Shown: one piece after another, positions 18,732 to 27,940 of the stretch
Layout: every line of letters begins with the position of its first letter
Position numbering within the stretch: the stretch's first letter is position 1
The notes under the pieces: model-generated
Databases searched by the model: none
Seen by the model: only the letters and a program-made list of their open reading frames with translations
Told to the model about the DNA's origin: nothing
DNA from: Luteibacter sp. Sphag1AF
GTDB taxonomy: Bacteria; Pseudomonadota; Gammaproteobacteria; Xanthomonadales; Rhodanobacteraceae
DNA length: 64,000 nucleotides
Reading direction: 5' to 3'
NCBI RefSeq assembly: GCF_014192715.1
Contig: NZ_JACHYH010000001.1
Location: forward strand, 620,001 to 684,000
Program-made: the position numbers and the translations under genes

Positions 18732-21071
18732 TCAACCGCCCGGCGGCGTCATCGGGGCCATCTGATATTCCCTCGGCGGCGTGCCACCCATCAGATTGCG
18801 AACGAAGTAGTCCCAGCGACGACGCGTCATGTACTGCGTGGCTTCACCGTAACCGTGGTGCGCATTGGGGATCAGGATCAGATCGAAGTCCTTGTTGGCC
18901 TTGATCAGCGCATCAACCACCAGCAGCGTTTCATACGGCGGCACGTTGTCGTCCATCGTGCCGTGCGCGAGCATCAGGTGACCCTTGAGGCCTGCTGCGT
19001 GCGCCTGATTGGCCTGGTCGTCATAGTTGGACGTGCCGTCCGGCTTCTTCACCAGCAGCCCCTGCCACTTCTCAGCCCAGTCGTCTTCGTAGTTGCGGTT
19101 GTCGTGATTACCGCTTTCCGCGATGCCAACCTTGAACAGGTCTGCGTAACGGAACATCGCCGTCACCGTGGCGTTGCCGCCACCGGAGTGACCCCAGATG
19201 CCGACCTTGTCCATGTCGATCCACGAATAGCGCTTGCCCAGTTCACGGATGCCTGCGACCTGATCGGGCAGCGTGTTGTCGCCGATGTTCTGGAAGTAGG
19301 CATCATGGAACGCCTTCGTGCGCCACGGCGTGCCCATGCCGTCGATGGCCACGACAATGAAGCCAAGCTCGGCCAGTGCCTGGTTGTCGCCATGCGCGGC
19401 AATGAAGCTGCGCGTGCGCACCGAGCCGGTCTGCGGGCCGGGATAGATGTAGTCGATGATCGGATACTTCTTCGACGGATCGAACGTCGTCGGTTTCCAC
19501 ATCAGGCCGTACAGGTCGGTCTTGCCGTCACGAGCCTTCACCGTGATCGGTGTCGGCGGTACCCAGCCCGTCGCCTTCAGGCGGGTGATGTCGGCACGGG
19601 CAATTTCCTTGACCACCGCACCGGTATCAGCGCGGCGAAGCACTGTGACCGGCGGGTTGGTGACGGTGGAATACGAGTCGACAAAATACGTGCCGTCTTT
19701 GGACAGCTGCACCGTGTGGTCTGCATCTTCCGGCGTCAGCAGGGTCAGGCCCTTGCCGTCAAAGCCCACCTTGTAGAAATGCTGGAAATACGGGTCGCGA
19801 CCCTTTTCCTTGCCCACGCCACGGAACCAGATGGTCCTGGACTTCGGATCAACGCGCAGCACTTCGGTGACGTTGCCGTCGCCCTTGGTGATGGCGTGCT
19901 TGAGCTTGCCGGTCTTCAGGTCATACATGTACAGCTGACCCCAGTTGGAGCGCTCGCTGAACCAGATGACTTCGTCGGTTTCCGGCACGTACTGCCAGTT
20001 GACCTTGCCGTTGCCGCTTTCGAAATACGTCTTCACCTTCTCGCCAAAGACTTCGCGCACCGCGCCGGTTTCCGGGTTGGCCACGCGGAACCATTCTTCG
20101 CGGTGATCGCGGGAGGTCGAGACGAACGCGATGCTCTTGCCATCAGCGGCCCAGCGCACGTCGTCCCACTCGCCCGGGCTGCACGACACGTCGTCGCAGA
20201 GCGTGGAGCGGTGCTGGTCGGGCGGCATCTGGAAACGCACGGTCTTGCGCGACGGCACGTCGATAACGACGCGCTCGATCATGGTCACGTCCTTATCGCC
20301 CGGCAGCGGATACTTCCAGGTCTCAACGATGGGATGACCCACGTTGGTGTGCACGAGGGTCATTTCGCCCGTCTTGCGCTGGTCCTGCTGGAACGTGGCG
20401 ATCTTCTTCGAGTCCGGCGACCAGACGAGGATGGCCTCGTCCGTGTGCTTCCAGCCCGCATTGTCTGTGGCGTAACCGTAATCGACCACGCCATCGGTCG
20501 TCAGCTGGGTTTCGGCGCCCGAGGCGATATCACGCACCCAGAGGTTCCAGTTGCGGATGAAGGCTTCCTGCTTGCCGTCCGGCGAGGCCAGACCCGGCTC
20601 TTTCGCGACCGGCTTGCCATCGGCGTCCTTGGCGACCGGCGCCTCGGCGCAGGTGGCGAAATCGGCCGCACAGACCAGCTCCTTGCGGCGCGCGGTCACA
20701 TCGTAGCTGCCATCCGGGCGCGCACTGAACGCGGAGATCGGCAGCTTGTTCGCCTCAACCTTCTTGCCCAGCGCGGTGCTCAGCGCCGCAGCGACCTTGT
20801 CCTGGTCGAACGCAGGCGTCACCTGGCCGCTGGCAGCATCCACCAGCAGGAAGTGATCGCCGCTCTGATCGTGATCGCGATACCAGAAATGCGTGTCATC
20901 GACCCACGTAACCCGGCCCACGGCATGGTCAACCAGCGGGGCGGCCAGATTGCCGAGGAAGCTTTCGGCGTGCTTATAGTCCTGGGTGGTCAGGGTCTGC
21001 GCGCAGGCGCCGGCAGACGCCAGGCCCAGCAGCAGCGCACCTGCCAGCCGTGCGTTGAGAATCGTCGACAT
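18732..21071 (-). CDS. S9 family peptidase, dipeptidyl peptidase IV-like, secreted
   Basis: A serine peptidase of about 779 residues. The signal peptide ends near residue 25 (GACAQ). A DPP IV-type beta-propeller covers roughly 60-500 and an alpha/beta hydrolase domain the last 260 residues. The catalytic triad is visible as Ser in GIWGHSGGGNATVT, Asp in HGTMDDNVPP and His in PNAHHGYGEA. It probably trims dipeptides from peptides in the periplasm. The ATG at 21071 follows an AGGGGA site; the frame upstream of it (to 21095) is not needed. Confidence 0.93.
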   Translation of the reverse strand: MSTILNARLAGALLLGLASAGACAQTLTTQDYKHAESFLGNLAAPLVDHAVGRVTWVDDTHFWYRDHDQSGDHFLLVDAASGQVTPAFDQDKVAAALSTALGKKVEANKLPISAFSARPDGSYDVTARRKELVCAADFATCAEAPVAKDADGKPVAKEPGLASPDGKQEAFIRNWNLWVRDIASGAETQLTTDGVVDYGYATDNAGWKHTDEAILVWSPDSKKIATFQQDQRKTGEMTLVHTNVGHPIVETWKYPLPGDKDVTMIERVVIDVPSRKTVRFQMPPDQHRSTLCDDVSCSPGEWDDVRWAADGKSIAFVSTSRDHREEWFRVANPETGAVREVFGEKVKTYFESGNGKVNWQYVPETDEVIWFSERSNWGQLYMYDLKTGKLKHAITKGDGNVTEVLRVDPKSRTIWFRGVGKEKGRDPYFQHFYKVGFDGKGLTLLTPEDADHTVQLSKDGTYFVDSYSTVTNPPVTVLRRADTGAVVKEIARADITRLKATGWVPPTPITVKARDGKTDLYGLMWKPTTFDPSKKYPIIDYIYPGPQTGSVRTRSFIAAHGDNQALAELGFIVVAIDGMGTPWRTKAFHDAYFQNIGDNTLPDQVAGIRELGKRYSWIDMDKVGIWGHSGGGNATVTAMFRYADLFKVGIAESGNHDNRNYEDDWAEKWQGLLVKKPDGTSNYDDQANQAHAAGLKGHLMLAHGTMDDNVPPYETLLVVDALIKANKDFDLILIPNAHHGYGEATQYMTRRRWDYFVRNLMGGTPPREYQMAPMTPPGG

Positions 21072-21141
21072 CGCTTGAAGTCCCCTTTTGGCCAAACCAA
21101 CGAGGCTACTGGCTGGACGGGCCGGGAACGTATGCCATTGG

Positions 21142-21960
21142 TCACCCCTTGGCGTGCGAGAGCCGGAACTTCCGGCTCTCGCGGCGGACCATGGCCAGCC
21201 CCACGGCAGCGGGAAGCAGCTTGAACAGCGCCACCACCACCTTGTTCGGCCAGCCGTTCACGTAAACGACTTTACCCGCCTGAACAGCCTGCCAGCCTTG
21301 GCGAACCACGGTACGGGAATCCATCCAGAGTGCTTTCGGCATTTTGGAGACCAGCTCGCGCGAACCGTTGACGTCGTGGAACTCCGAATAGGTGAACCCC
21401 GGGCAGAGCGCCGTTACGTTGATGCCTGTGCCATCGGTTTCCAGCGCAAGCGACTGGGAGAAATGCACCAGGAACGACTTGGACGCGCTGTACAACGTAT
21501 GCCCGGCCGAGCCAGGAATGAGGCCCGCCACCGACGCGATGTTGACGATGCGTCCATATCCGCGCTGCTTCATGCCGGGCAACAGCCGATAAGCCAGCTC
21601 AACCGGCGCGGTCGTCATGACCTGGATGAAATCCGCATGCGTCTTCCACGGATTGTCGTCCAGGTAATTGGTAACGCCGTAACCTGCATTGTTGATCAGC
21701 ACGTCGATGGTCAGGCCTTGTGCATTCAACGCGCCAACCAGTGCTTCCACCGCTTCGGGCCTTGCCAGATCCAGCGGTGCCACCACCGCTTCCACGCCGT
21801 GACGTGAGCGCAGTTCGGTTGCCAGTGCTTCCAGTCGATCAGCGCGACGCGCGGTCAATACCAATGCGAAGCCCTGCGCGGCGAGTTCACGCGCGAAAGC
21901 TTCACCAATTCCCGACGACGCACCTGTAATCAGAGCGCGACGCGTTGTAGTAGATGTCAT
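21142..21960 (-). CDS. Short-chain dehydrogenase/reductase
   Basis: A 272-residue SDR oxidoreductase with the NAD(P)-binding motif ITGASSGIGEAFA (about 11-23), NNAG (about 91-94) and the catalytic Ser/YxxxK (IASVAG then YSASKSFL, about 146-172). The C-terminal extension ends in a short hydrophobic and basic stretch. The substrate is unknown. The ATG at 21960 opens MTSTTTRRALITGAS; the longer frame upstream is discarded. It is divergent from the four-helix-bundle gene. Confidence 0.9.
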   Translation of the reverse strand: MTSTTTRRALITGASSGIGEAFARELAAQGFALVLTARRADRLEALATELRSRHGVEAVVAPLDLARPEAVEALVGALNAQGLTIDVLINNAGYGVTNYLDDNPWKTHADFIQVMTTAPVELAYRLLPGMKQRGYGRIVNIASVAGLIPGSAGHTLYSASKSFLVHFSQSLALETDGTGINVTALCPGFTYSEFHDVNGSRELVSKMPKALWMDSRTVVRQGWQAVQAGKVVYVNGWPNKVVVALFKLLPAAVGLAMVRRESRKFRLSHAKG

Positions 21961-22141
21961 GGCAGGAACATCCTTCCTTATGAGGCAGAGGCCAAGTATG
22001 CATGTCGCAGACATGAACGGGGACCCCATCGTCATGACGCGTCACACGTCGCATTCACCTCTCCATCTCTTCCCGGACGGAATGCTGGTCGCCTACCCCA
22101 ACGGCTCGATTCAACGTGAGCCCATCCCAAGGAGCAAACCC

Positions 22142-22597
22142 ATGAGCGCCAACGACCACGACATCAAGATCATGAACGGCCTGATCGAGACGACCATCGA
22201 CAGCGCCGAAGGTTATGGCGAAGCCGCGAAAGATGCCGAAAACACCCGCTTTGCCGCCGCCTTCCAGCAGCGCGCCGCGGAGCGTCGTCAGGTAGCACAG
22301 CGTCTTCAGCAGCAGGTTTCGTCGCTGGGCGGCAAGCCCGAAGATGACGGCACCATCCTGGCTTCGGCACATCGCGTGTTTGTGAGCCTGCGCAAGAGCA
22401 TCAGCTCCGGCGACACCGCCATCGTTGACGAAGTCGAGCGCGGCGAAGATCACATCAAGGCCAAGTACGAAGACGCACTGAAAGACAACGAACTGACCGC
22501 AGGCACGCGCTCGCTGGTCAATGAACTGTTCATCTCGGTGAAGTCGGGCCATGACCAGATGCGCGATCTGAAGCATGCGCTGCACAACAAGGCGTAA
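22142..22597 (+). CDS. PA2169-family four-helix-bundle protein (DUF2383)
   Basis: A 151-residue, nearly all-helical protein with no signal peptide. The DUF2383-type features are NGLIETTIDSAEGYGEAAKD near the N-terminus and ERGEDHIKAKYEDALKD in the third helix, giving a ferritin-like bundle. Members are widespread and often stress-induced, but the function is not known. The ATG at 22142 sits 8 bases after an AAGGAG site. It is followed by a strong terminator. Confidence 0.85.
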   Translation: MSANDHDIKIMNGLIETTIDSAEGYGEAAKDAENTRFAAAFQQRAAERRQVAQRLQQQVSSLGGKPEDDGTILASAHRVFVSLRKSISSGDTAIVDEVERGEDHIKAKYEDALKDNELTAGTRSLVNELFISVKSGHDQMRDLKHALHNKA

Positions 22598-22639
22598 TCG
22601 CTTTGAAAGACGACGTGCGGTAACGCACTGATCGTCGCC

Positions 22640-22671
22640 ATACCCCGGATCACGATCCGGGGTATTTTTTT
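22640..22671 (+). terminator. Rho-independent terminator
   Basis: A perfect 11-bp stem ATACCCCGGAT / ATCCGGGGTAT with a CACG loop is followed by a run of T, 42 bases after the PA2169-family gene. Confidence 0.95.
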
Positions 22672-22758
22672 GCGCGAACGCCTACGTCCAACGGCTGATT
22701 GCGCAGCGACTCGTGCCTCGTAACATGCAGACACACGACGCATCATCAGGAGACGTCC

Positions 22759-23130
22759 ATGAGCACGTCATCAGGTCCGCCTGTGCCCGGCAAAGACACG
22801 CTCGATCTCATCGTTGACATGCCAGCGGTGCAAAGCCCGCAGGTATTGGATGGAGACACCGTGAGCGTGGCGTCCCTCCCTGGCAGGGGTCTCACGCTGA
22901 TCGTGCCTGCCAGCGAGTTCGCTGGCCCGAGCCTGCTCAGCGTGACCGCGAACGATTCGTCCAATATCGCTGCCAGCTGGTTCTTCACCAAAGTGGCCAA
23001 TGAGGTCTACGAACACAACGCATCGGCCGATGAAATAAGCCTGTTCATCGGTCACAGCGTGCTTTGCTCATACGCGATGGCAGGCGGGCACCATAACTCG
23101 CAGCTCCTGCGCTTCACCGTGATTGCCTGA
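22759..23130 (+). CDS. Hypothetical protein, 123 aa
   Basis: A 123-residue protein without a signal peptide or membrane segment. It starts behind AGGAG and lies between two strong terminators, so it is a single-gene transcript. The composition looks beta-rich with a C-terminal half containing WFFTKVANEVYEHNASADE and LRFTVIA. I do not recognise a family. Confidence 0.6.
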   Translation: MSTSSGPPVPGKDTLDLIVDMPAVQSPQVLDGDTVSVASLPGRGLTLIVPASEFAGPSLLSVTANDSSNIAASWFFTKVANEVYEHNASADEISLFIGHSVLCSYAMAGGHHNSQLLRFTVIA

Positions 23131-23146
23131 GCATGCGTCCAGTGCG

Positions 23147-23167
23147 GTAGCGAGCGTTCTTCGCTAC
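23147..23167. repeat. Short hairpin GTAGCGA / TCGCTAC
   Basis: A 7-bp perfect inverted repeat with a 7-base loop lies just ahead of the intrinsic terminator between the convergent genes. It may add to termination or be a repeat fragment. Confidence 0.4.
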
Positions 23168-23177
23168 AGGACCAAAA

Positions 23178-23205
23178 AAAAACCTGGCCTTTCGGCCAGG
23201 TTTTT
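23178..23205. terminator. Bidirectional intrinsic terminator
   Basis: A stem AACCTGGCC / GGCCAGGTT with a TTTC loop, flanked by A-rich sequence on the left and T-rich on the right, lies between convergent genes and can work in both directions. Confidence 0.93.
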
Positions 23206-23226
23206 CATTGCAGGCTGAAACGAAAC

Positions 23227-23766
23227 TTACTGCCCGCCTGATTCCTTCATCAGCGCCTCGATCTGCGCCTTGTGGGAGTCGATGAATGCCACGTTGGCCT
23301 GGTTGACCTTGGACGGGTCGATGTACTTGGCCATCTCAGGATCATTCTTGGCCTGCGAGGCCATCACGGCATTGGTGACCGCCAGGTTGGCCAGCAGGAA
23401 TTCGCGCGGGGTGAAACCGTGCGCCTTGATCAACGGCCCGATGCGCGAATCGGCACCGACAACGGCCGCCGCCAGATCGTCCAGGCTGTGGATCTTGCTG
23501 GGGTCCATGCTGCCCTGGTCCGGCTTGATGCCTTTGGCCTTGGCTTCGCGGGACACCGCAATGATGCGGTTGAACACATCGTCGTTGAGGTTGTAGTTCT
23601 GAATGGCCTTGCGGTCAGCCTCCGGAATGGCCGATGCCGGGTTGGCCGACGCAGCAGGCGCTGCTGCCGGAGCCTGCTGCGCGAAGGCAGCGACAGGCGC
23701 GAAAGCGGCAAGCATCAGCCCGAACGCGGCAGCCGTCCGTGCGGCAGTGGGAAAAGAAAGCTTCAC
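23227..23766 (-). CDS. Secreted hypothetical protein, GTG start
   Basis: A 179-residue exported protein. The signal peptide covers about residues 1-30 (hydrophobic AAAFGLMLAAFAPVAAFAQ), followed by an Ala/Pro-rich linker and a helical domain (about 50-179) ending KESGGQ. The start is assigned to GTG at 23766, since AAGGAG lies 6 bases upstream and the signal peptide begins there. The longer frame to 23823 would put charged residues before the signal. The family is not recognised. Confidence 0.7.
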   Translation of the reverse strand: MKLSFPTAARTAAAFGLMLAAFAPVAAFAQQAPAAAPAASANPASAIPEADRKAIQNYNLNDDVFNRIIAVSREAKAKGIKPDQGSMDPSKIHSLDDLAAAVVGADSRIGPLIKAHGFTPREFLLANLAVTNAVMASQAKNDPEMAKYIDPSKVNQANVAFIDSHKAQIEALMKESGGQ

Positions 23767-23903
23767 AGGCGACTCCTTGATGGATAGGGGAAAACGATAC
23801 GACGACCGAGGATAAAGTCGCAAAGGTTAGGTTTGTGTCTTTTTGTTCACGAAACGGACGCTTGATGCTCGCCAGCGACACGTTCGGCCGGTAGGCTCCG
23901 CGC

Positions 23904-24659
23904 ATGACCCTGACCCTCGCCCTCATCCTTCTCCTCATCGGCCTCGCATGCCTGTGGGCACACCGTCGCCGCACGGCTGTCACTTTTTTCATCCTGTCCC
24001 TCGGATGGGTGTTCGCGGTGGGCTGCGGGCCGGTAGCCGACGGGTTGCTGACCGACCTTCAACGGGGTTTCCCGCAGGAAATCACGCAATGGGGCCAGCA
24101 CAACGTCATCGTCCTGCTGGGCGCTGGCACCCAGCGCGGCGATCAGGGCACGGTGGAGCCGGGCCTCATGGCCAACGCGCGTATCCTCCGCGCGGCCGAG
24201 CTTTATCACGCCTGCAAGGCAACCGGCGCCGTGTGCAGGCTGGAAGTCAGCGGCGGCGACGCCGCCGGGCTCAAGCAATCGGAAGCCGCGGTCTACAGCC
24301 GGACACTGATTGCCCTGGGCGTCACCGATACCGATCTGCTGGCCGAGTCGCGCAGCATGAACACCTTCCAGAATGCCGAATTTACCAAGCCGCTCCTGGC
24401 GGCCCTGCAAGCGGACAAGGTGGTTCTGGTGTCCTCGGCCACGCATCTGCGCCGGGCCACGCTGTACTTCGCGCATTTCGCCATCAACGTGGAACCGGTG
24501 CGTGCCGACTATCTGGGCATCCGCTACGACTGGCTGCCCCAACCGTTCAACATGGCGATGGCGGACGTGGCGCTGCACGAATACGTCGGCATCGCGCGCT
24601 ACCGTTTCTACAACGTCATGGGCTGGAACCCACCCGCGACCCCGCGAGCGGCGTCATAA
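23904..24659 (+). CDS. YdcF/DUF218 family membrane-anchored protein
   Basis: A 251-residue protein with two N-terminal hydrophobic segments (about 3-18 and 25-43) and a DUF218 domain. The typical motifs are IVLLGAGTQRG (about 68-78), LEVSGGDAAG (about 113-122), ESRSMNTFQNA (about 147-157) and LVSSATHLRRATLYF (about 172-186). Proteins of this family include the ElyC and SanA envelope proteins and are linked to cell-wall integrity. It is convergent with, and overlaps by six bases, the LysR gene. Confidence 0.85.
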   Translation: MTLTLALILLLIGLACLWAHRRRTAVTFFILSLGWVFAVGCGPVADGLLTDLQRGFPQEITQWGQHNVIVLLGAGTQRGDQGTVEPGLMANARILRAAELYHACKATGAVCRLEVSGGDAAGLKQSEAAVYSRTLIALGVTDTDLLAESRSMNTFQNAEFTKPLLAALQADKVVLVSSATHLRRATLYFAHFAINVEPVRADYLGIRYDWLPQPFNMAMADVALHEYVGIARYRFYNVMGWNPPATPRAAS

Positions 24660-25547
24660 CTTGCCGCGCAGCCGCTCGCTCACGTAATCCAGAAAATGCG
24701 TGATGCGCGAGGCCAGCTGGGTGTTGCGGTAGTACACCGCGTGCACCGGCTGACGGACGTCCACCGTATGTTCCGGCAACACCGGCACGAGGATTCCACG
24801 CGTCACGTCCTCGCGCGACATCCACTCAGACAGACACGCAATGCCCTGCCCCGCGATGGCCAGCTGGCGGATCGTTTCACCGCTGGACGCTGCAATGGAT
24901 GGCCGAACGTGCCACTCGTCCGCATGTTCCTGACGGATCGGCCAGCGGTTGAGCGAATCGGGCTGGGTGAACCCAAGCAGCGTGTGCGAACGCAAATCGT
25001 CGGGCACCTGCGGCGTACCCTGTGCCGCCAGATACCCAGGGCTGGCCAGAATGCGCAGCCGACTGGCGCCCAGCGGGCGCGCATGCAATGTGGAATCGCG
25101 CAACGGCCCCACACGAATGGCCACGTCGGTGCGGTGTTCCAGCAGGTCGATCACGTGATCGCTGGTGGCCAGTTCCAGTTCGATGCCCGGAAACGCTTCG
25201 CGAAATCCGGCAACGATGGGGACGATCACATGCAGCATGAACGGCGCGGCGGCATCGATGCGCAGACGTCCGGCCGGCATCTGCCTGCGCGCAGACATCT
25301 CCTGCTCCGCTTCATCCATCGCATGCAGCACGGCGCGTGCGCGCTCAAGGAAGAACACGCCTTCCTCGGTCAACTCAAGGCGACGGGTGGTACGCCGCAT
25401 GAGGGTGGTTTCCAGCTTCTCTTCCAGCCGCCCCAGCGCCCGACTGACCGCCGACACGGTCTGCTGCAATTGATCGGCTGCCGCCGTCATCGAGCCGCTG
25501 TCCACGACCGTGACGAATGCCAGCAGTTCTTCAAGCGTGGCCTTCAT
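24654..25547 (-). CDS. LysR-family transcriptional regulator
   Basis: A 297-residue LysR regulator with an N-terminal HTH (LLAFVTVVDSGSMTAAADQL and SAVSRALGRLEEKLETTLMR, about 7-55) and a C-terminal periplasmic-binding-like effector domain with the VAIRVGPLRDSTLHARPLG stretch of the DsdC/CrgA-like subgroup. The ATG at 25547 opens MKATLEELLAF. No divergent target gene is obvious; the next gene to the right encodes an AraC-type regulator. Confidence 0.9.
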   Translation of the reverse strand: MKATLEELLAFVTVVDSGSMTAAADQLQQTVSAVSRALGRLEEKLETTLMRRTTRRLELTEEGVFFLERARAVLHAMDEAEQEMSARRQMPAGRLRIDAAAPFMLHVIVPIVAGFREAFPGIELELATSDHVIDLLEHRTDVAIRVGPLRDSTLHARPLGASRLRILASPGYLAAQGTPQVPDDLRSHTLLGFTQPDSLNRWPIRQEHADEWHVRPSIAASSGETIRQLAIAGQGIACLSEWMSREDVTRGILVPVLPEHTVDVRQPVHAVYYRNTQLASRITHFLDYVSERLRGKL

Positions 25548-25869
25548 ATGTAACGCATGACATCCGGGTGACGAGGCCACCGATGTTACACGTCCGGCTC
25601 AGGACGATGGATGCCCTCCGGAACGACGGCCAAAGGGAAAAATTACGGAAGACAGGGGAGCCCCCGGAAAGCTACACCGGTCACATGCGCTGCGGGCCAG
25701 GGGTTGACGCCACGCATGCACGGCCCACGACTTTCATGCCTTCCGATGAGTTGTTCAAGCCCGTCCGGGAGCCCACCTCATCCTTTCGTAGCATTCAGCT
25801 TTTCATCCAACAGGCATAGTCTGCTCATCGAAAGGGGAACACGTAGCCACTATCGGGAGTTTTCGGACC
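25548..25869. other. Intergenic region between LysR and AraC-type genes
   Basis: This 322-base gap holds the promoters of two divergent regulator genes. A spaced inverted repeat TGTAAC / GTTACA lies close to the LysR start and could be an autoregulatory site. Otherwise I see no gene, hairpin or repeat that I can support. Confidence 0.4.
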
Positions 25870-26427
25870 ATGCGTCATGACACGACCCTTGTTGCAGGCA
25901 CCCGGAAAGACACCTGCACGGCCCCGGCCACACCTCATGTCACGCATCTGCTGGAACGTGCGCTGCATGCCGTGACCCACGACATTTCCACGACCCGGGC
26001 CTGCGTGGCCCAGGTGGCCGCACTGCTCCATGAAGCGGCGGCCGCGCCCGGGGCCACCTCGTCGCCGCGCGAGCGTCGCCGTACCGGGGCTGGCCTTGCG
26101 CCATGGCAGGCCAGCCGCGTGGCCGCCCACGTGGACGAACACCTGGGCTTTTCCATCACCATCGATCAGCTGGCTACACTCGTGAATCTCAGCAGCAGCT
26201 ATTTCTGCCGCGCCTTCAAAGACAGCTTCGGCGAGCCCCCGCACGCGTACATCATGCGACGCCGGGTGGAGCGCGCCCAGCTCATGATGCGCAGCACGCG
26301 CGAACCCTTGAGCCAGATCGCCCTGGCCTGCGGCCTTTCCGATCAGGCCCACCTGTGCAACCTGTTTCGGCGCCTTGTGGGCACCAGTCCCAGCCACTGG
26401 CGTCGGGCGCAGTGCGTGGAAGCATGA
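25870..26427 (+). CDS. AraC-family transcriptional regulator, short form
   Basis: A 185-residue protein whose C-terminal about 100 residues form a complete AraC double HTH (ITIDQLATLVNLSSSYFCRAFKDSFGEPPHAYI in pieces, then LSQIALACGLSDQAHLCNLFRRLVG). The first 80 residues are low-complexity and Ala/Arg-rich with no ligand-binding domain of usual size. It may respond through expression level rather than a bound ligand. The target is unknown. Confidence 0.85.
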   Translation: MRHDTTLVAGTRKDTCTAPATPHVTHLLERALHAVTHDISTTRACVAQVAALLHEAAAAPGATSSPRERRRTGAGLAPWQASRVAAHVDEHLGFSITIDQLATLVNLSSSYFCRAFKDSFGEPPHAYIMRRRVERAQLMMRSTREPLSQIALACGLSDQAHLCNLFRRLVGTSPSHWRRAQCVEA

Positions 26428-26621
26428 ATAGCGGAACTTGAAAATGGTCAGAAAGTCGAAAGGAAAACGACAGATGGTTACGGTAGAAAATTAACGACAT
26501 CGCTGCCCGCACGGCAAAAACCTGCGGTCAACTTCACGTGGAAGGGACGCGTTAGCTGTAGAGAAGGCCCCGCACTCTGGCCCGGCTTCCATGCAACAAG
26601 CTCACACGACGAGGTGATCCC

Positions 26622-26906
26622 ATGCCCACGGCCGTTCTCAGTTCCCGGGACCACGCGAAAGCGTCGCCCTCCCCGTCACCGGATCGTCTGCACACTGCGC
26701 GCACCTGGGAAGTTCTTGAAGCTGCATCGCGCATCGAGCCGGACAAGGACGCCGTACTGGCCTGGTACCGCGACGACCCCATTGCATCACTTGACCAGTT
26801 GACCGCGCAGACGCTGGTAGCCAGCGGACGCCATGACGACGTGCTGGCGTTCCTTGCCGGTACCGGTGCCGAACCGGCTCCGAAGCACCGGTGGGCCGCC
26901 TTCTGA
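26622..26906 (+). CDS. Small protein with DUF2384 (MbcA/ParS/Xre antitoxin)-like C-terminus
   Basis: A 94-residue protein. The segment AVLAWYRDDPIASLDQLTAQ followed by LVASGRHDDVLAFLAG (about 44-79) resembles the C-terminal toxin-binding domain of MbcA/ParS/Xre antitoxins (pattern W-hydrophobic, P, L, L, G, V, L). The usual N-terminal HTH of that family is absent, and no RES-type toxin gene is adjacent. It starts behind GAGGTGATCCC. The family link is tentative. Confidence 0.55.
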   Translation: MPTAVLSSRDHAKASPSPSPDRLHTARTWEVLEAASRIEPDKDAVLAWYRDDPIASLDQLTAQTLVASGRHDDVLAFLAGTGAEPAPKHRWAAF

Positions 26907-26983
26907 ACACTTCCGCCCCGGGCTGCCCACGGAGCAACCTCACGGGTTAGAGTGTCCGCACACTTCAGGGAAGGGTGCGCCGC

Positions 26984-27925
26984 GTGTCGATCGACGAAGC
27001 CCACAATGTGGAACGCGACGAGCGGATGACCGCCGAGCGGGCCTATGAACTCTTCTGGGCCGACCTGCTGGCGGCATCGGCGACCTTCCGTTGCGTGGGC
27101 AGCCAATGCACGGCGCCGCTGATCTGCGCGTGCATCGACAAGCCCGCGCAGACCCTTCGCGTACGCCCGTACTTCCGGTCGCGCCGCATCGAGGACCACG
27201 CAGCCGAATGCGAGGTGCTGCTCGGCGCGCGTCCCTCGAAAGATGGCCCCCGGACGCCAGCGGCGGATGTCTTCGAGCTGGAGCGGCCCGCCGACCATTT
27301 CAACAGCCCGGTCGCCACCACACCCTCGGTCGCCACATCGACGCGCGCGCCTGCCGTCCGCGCACCATCGGGTGGCGTGCGTACCCAGGCCAGTCACTAC
27401 TACCGGCTGTCGTCCGTCGTGCAGAAGTTCCTGGAACACCGCCGCGACCAGACGCTGGCCGAGGCAACCGTGGCCATCGGCGGAGAAACGTCCACCTATG
27501 AGGCCGTGTTCCGCAACGTGTACCGGCAGAAAGTCGAAGACGTGGCTGGCGTGCGCGCCATCTGGTGGGGCACGGCGTACGTGCAGCGGCTGAAGAAAGA
27601 AAACGGCTACTTCATCCGCTTCACCCGCCCCTTCCGCATGGGCGAGAAGGAAGCGAAGCCGACGATCACCCTCGGCGAGAAGCTGATTGAGGCCTATCCC
27701 GTGCGCAAGTTGCTGCGCGCGCGGCTGGACAAGCTCATTGCCGATTCGGGCGGCTACTGCGTCGTCTTCGTCTGGGCCAAACCCTGGACGCCACCGGCCG
27801 ACAGCAGCGAGGCGTTCGTGCGCTTCTACGTCAACAATCCCGACCATCTGGACGTGCGCGGGCCCGAAGTGCTTGAAGAATTGAAGCAGACCTCACGCAT
27901 CGTGCGCCCGGCCATCACGTCCTGA
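26984..27925 (+). CDS. Uncharacterised protein with CoiA-like N-terminal Cys/His cluster
   Basis: A protein of about 313 residues. Near the N-terminus FRCVGSQCTAPLICACI, then RPYFRSRRIEDHAAECE (about 36-77), gives a Cys/His pattern like the zinc-binding N-terminus of CoiA-type competence proteins. A Thr/Pro/Ala-rich linker (about 85-130) separates it from a C-terminal domain with ITLGEKLIEAYPVRKLL and YCVVFVWAKPW. GTG at 26984, with GGAAGGG upstream, is preferred; a GTG at 26975 is an alternative. Function unknown. Confidence 0.65.
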   Translation: MSIDEAHNVERDERMTAERAYELFWADLLAASATFRCVGSQCTAPLICACIDKPAQTLRVRPYFRSRRIEDHAAECEVLLGARPSKDGPRTPAADVFELERPADHFNSPVATTPSVATSTRAPAVRAPSGGVRTQASHYYRLSSVVQKFLEHRRDQTLAEATVAIGGETSTYEAVFRNVYRQKVEDVAGVRAIWWGTAYVQRLKKENGYFIRFTRPFRMGEKEAKPTITLGEKLIEAYPVRKLLRARLDKLIADSGGYCVVFVWAKPWTPPADSSEAFVRFYVNNPDHLDVRGPEVLEELKQTSRIVRPAITS

Positions 27926-27940
27926 CGGTAAGCTGCCTGC

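Noticed and set aside
18717-21224. Very long plus-strand frame (835 codons) opposite the S9 peptidase
   Set aside because: It lies antisense to a clear catalytic protein with signal peptide and full triad, is rich in His/Arg/Val typical of antisense frames in high-GC DNA, and shows no motif.
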